Positions 62,438 to 64,000 of a stretch of 64,000 nucleotides of DNA are shown in pieces. Positions within the stretch are counted from its first letter, which is position 1; the number at the start of each line of letters is the position of its first letter. Made by a program: the position numbers and the translations under genes. This DNA is from an uncultured Prevotella sp. (lineage in GTDB: Bacteria > Bacteroidota > Bacteroidia > Bacteroidales > Bacteroidaceae). The stretch is taken from the NCBI GenBank assembly GCA_900553595.1, contig USEC01000008.1, positions 1 through 64,000 of the forward strand, given 5' to 3'. The notes beneath the pieces are model-generated. The model was given only the letters and a program-made list of their open reading frames with translations. It made no database searches and was not told the DNA's origin.

Positions 62438-64000
62438 TCAGAATTTCAGTGTGATACGGCCCATAGCGGTGAATCCTGCCATTGGGATATAACCCACCTG
62501 AGTGTAGCGTTTGTCGGCGGTGTAGCCGATAGACTCCGACACTGCGGTATAGACCCATCCGGAAGCGGCATAGTGGTTGTTGAAGATGTTGTTGAAGTCG
62601 GCTCCAAGAACAATCTGCTTCAATCCGAGGATGCGCTTTGCATTGATGGTGTAGCTCACATTGATATCGGTCTGCGAGAATGCGTCGAGCGAGCGGTTCT
62701 TGCATTCTGTGTTGTCAAGATACTGACGGCCGACATAGTTTGTGTGCCATGTGGCATTGAAACCACAGAAGTGCAAATCGACGAAACCGTTGAGTATTGC
62801 CGCCGGAGAGTAAGCGAGTGTGGAGTTGTCGTAGTGTACACGCACTGCATCGCCCTCCCAATTTTCGATGTATTCGTCGAAGTCCTTTATCTTGTTTGAG
62901 CTGAGTGCGGCGTTACCCTCGAACGAAAGGAAGGAGAAGGGGCTCCATCCTGCGCTCAGTTCGGCGCCGAGACGGTAGGAACTGCGCACGTTTGTGGTGA
63001 GGTTCTCGCCGATGTCGCTCTTCAGTCCGGTCTGCACAAACTGGTTGATGTAGCCCATGTAGTAGAGGTTGGCACCTGCATACCAGTTCTTTCCCTTGTA
63101 CTGATAGCCCAATTCGAGGTCGAGCAGACGCTCCGGCGACGGCATGGGATAGTTGCCGTTGTCGGTGAAATTGTTGCGTTCCGGCTCGCGGTTGCTGTAA
63201 GCGATGGATGCGTATGCCTTGTGACCGTTGTCAGTGAAACTGATACCGGCCTTCGGGTTCACGAAGAAGTAGTTCTCATTGACATTGATGCGATGGTTGG
63301 TATATTTGCCGGCAGCATCGCTGATGAAGCGGTCGTTAATACCATCGGTAGTGTAATTAACATAACGCATCTGCAAATCGGTGAACAGATTCCAGTGGTC
63401 GGCAAAGCGATAGTCGGCCTTTACGAATGCGCTGTAATCGTTTTTGCTGGCATCCGAGTCGTAATACTTGTACTTCTGACCGTTCACAAGATACTTGCGC
63501 TCGATGGCTTCATCGGCGATGTATGTCACATAACCCCAGTGGTTGCAACGGAACTGCTGCATGTTGAGTCCGCCGATGACATCCCAGCTGTCGTCCTTGT
63601 AGTTCACGTTGTAGATGGCACCGTATGCGTTCTGTGTCAGTCCCTTCTGTCTCACGACATCCGACTTGGTGTACTTCAGCTCGTCGCCCTTCATGTAAGT
63701 CTCGTTGATACCGAACTTCGGGGCGAGTTTTGCGTCCGGCTTCAGCTCGTTGTAGTAGCCGTAGCCGTAGGTGTAGTGCAGTGTCACGTTGTGAGTCCAG
63801 CGCGATGCGGGCTGCCATGAAGCCGAGAGTATGTTGTGGTTCTGATAGAAGTTGTCGGTAGTCTTGTCCCAGTAGCCGCCGTCGCGCATGGTGTAACGCT
63901 TAGTCTGGTAGTTGCCGTTGGCGTCCTTCACAAACTCGTAGCTGTCGTCATCGAACACAAGATACTCCGTGAGCGGGTTGAACTTGCCCAGACCCTTGTC
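62438..64000 (-). CDS. TonB-dependent receptor, probably for thiamine (5' part outside window)
   Basis: At least 520 C-terminal residues of an outer-membrane barrel are present. The frame is open to the window edge, beginning DKGLGKFNPLTEYLVF, so signal, plug and start lie beyond 64000. Barrel strands with alternating aromatic residues are evident (NVTLHYTYGYGYYNE, HWNLFTDLQMRYVNY, FNATWHTNYVGRQYLD). The end AMGRITLKF has the terminal Phe of outer-membrane proteins. As the first gene before pnuT and TPK it matches the thiamine receptor (Omp-type) of such clusters. A TPP riboswitch would be expected upstream, outside this sequence. Confidence 0.88.
   Translation of the reverse strand, partial: DKGLGKFNPLTEYLVFDDDSYEFVKDANGNYQTKRYTMRDGGYWDKTTDNFYQNHNILSASWQPASRWTHNVTLHYTYGYGYYNELKPDAKLAPKFGINETYMKGDELKYTKSDVVRQKGLTQNAYGAIYNVNYKDDSWDVIGGLNMQQFRCNHWGYVTYIADEAIERKYLVNGQKYKYYDSDASKNDYSAFVKADYRFADHWNLFTDLQMRYVNYTTDGINDRFISDAAGKYTNHRINVNENYFFVNPKAGISFTDNGHKAYASIAYSNREPERNNFTDNGNYPMPSPERLLDLELGYQYKGKNWYAGANLYYMGYINQFVQTGLKSDIGENLTTNVRSSYRLGAELSAGWSPFSFLSFEGNAALSSNKIKDFDEYIENWEGDAVRVHYDNSTLAYSPAAILNGFVDLHFCGFNATWHTNYVGRQYLDNTECKNRSLDAFSQTDINVSYTINAKRILGLKQIVLGADFNNIFNNHYAASGWVYTAVSESIGYTADKRYTQVGYIPMAGFTAMGRITLKF

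Overview
This window looks like a chromosomal segment of a Prevotella-type member of the Bacteroidota. The evidence is the recurring promoter -7 element TAnnTTTG ahead of most transcription units, the near absence of Shine-Dalgarno sequences, two SusC/SusD pairs, a fused MurF-alanine racemase, class I fumarase, and several glycan-degrading enzymes with signal peptides. No tRNA, rRNA, CRISPR array, transposase or phage gene was recognised. The species is not claimed.

Layout: 1-760 holds no convincing gene, only a degenerate repeat array and a short open fragment. 762-6710 carries cell-wall and housekeeping genes: diaminopimelate dehydrogenase, a secreted sulfatase, an FKBP isomerase and the MurF-Alr fusion. 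7117-12819 is a leftward operon, dxs-trkA-trkH-manA. 13638-21674 is a glycan locus: susC-susD, then an alpha-L-fucosidase (GH29) and a PNGase F-type amidase, which suggests N-glycan use. 22061-42541 is a starch locus. Its leftward arm encodes a LacI-type regulator, an MFS sugar importer, 4-alpha-glucanotransferase, GH97 alpha-glucosidase, type I pullulanase and a SusA-type neopullulanase. Its rightward arm encodes SusC (frame broken at a G8 run), SusD, SusE-like and SusF-like lipoproteins and a secreted alpha-amylase. 43065-48374 holds an unknown secreted protein and a very long GH2 beta-galactosidase. 48565-58614 holds a hexosamine-kinase-like protein, fumarase, HtpG, a GH95 fucosidase, a TIM-barrel hydrolase-like protein and a GSCFA protein. 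58957-64000 holds a TonB receptor and a thiamine uptake operon (receptor cut by the window edge, PnuC-type transporter, thiamine pyrophosphokinase).

How the parts work together: starch would be bound and taken in at the outer membrane by the SusCDEF-like set, cut outside by the amylase, debranched and trimmed in the periplasm, imported by the MFS carrier and rearranged by MalQ in the cytosol. The two outward-facing starch promoters each carry a LacI-type palindrome at exactly the same distance from the -7 box. The fucosidases, beta-galactosidase, sulfatase, PNGase and NahK-like kinase together point to host or plant glycoprotein glycans as a second food source.

The most striking unexplained feature is a family of eight intergenic arrays of a 15-bp palindromic unit (consensus AAASAAGSCTTSTTT) repeated with a strict 22-bp period and 7-bp spacers. 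The clearest copies form one large inverted repeat. Other notable points are the G8 frameshift in the starch susC, a sigma-54-like promoter at htpG, a 65-bp tandem duplication in the dxs leader, and an 8-bp satellite between two starch genes.
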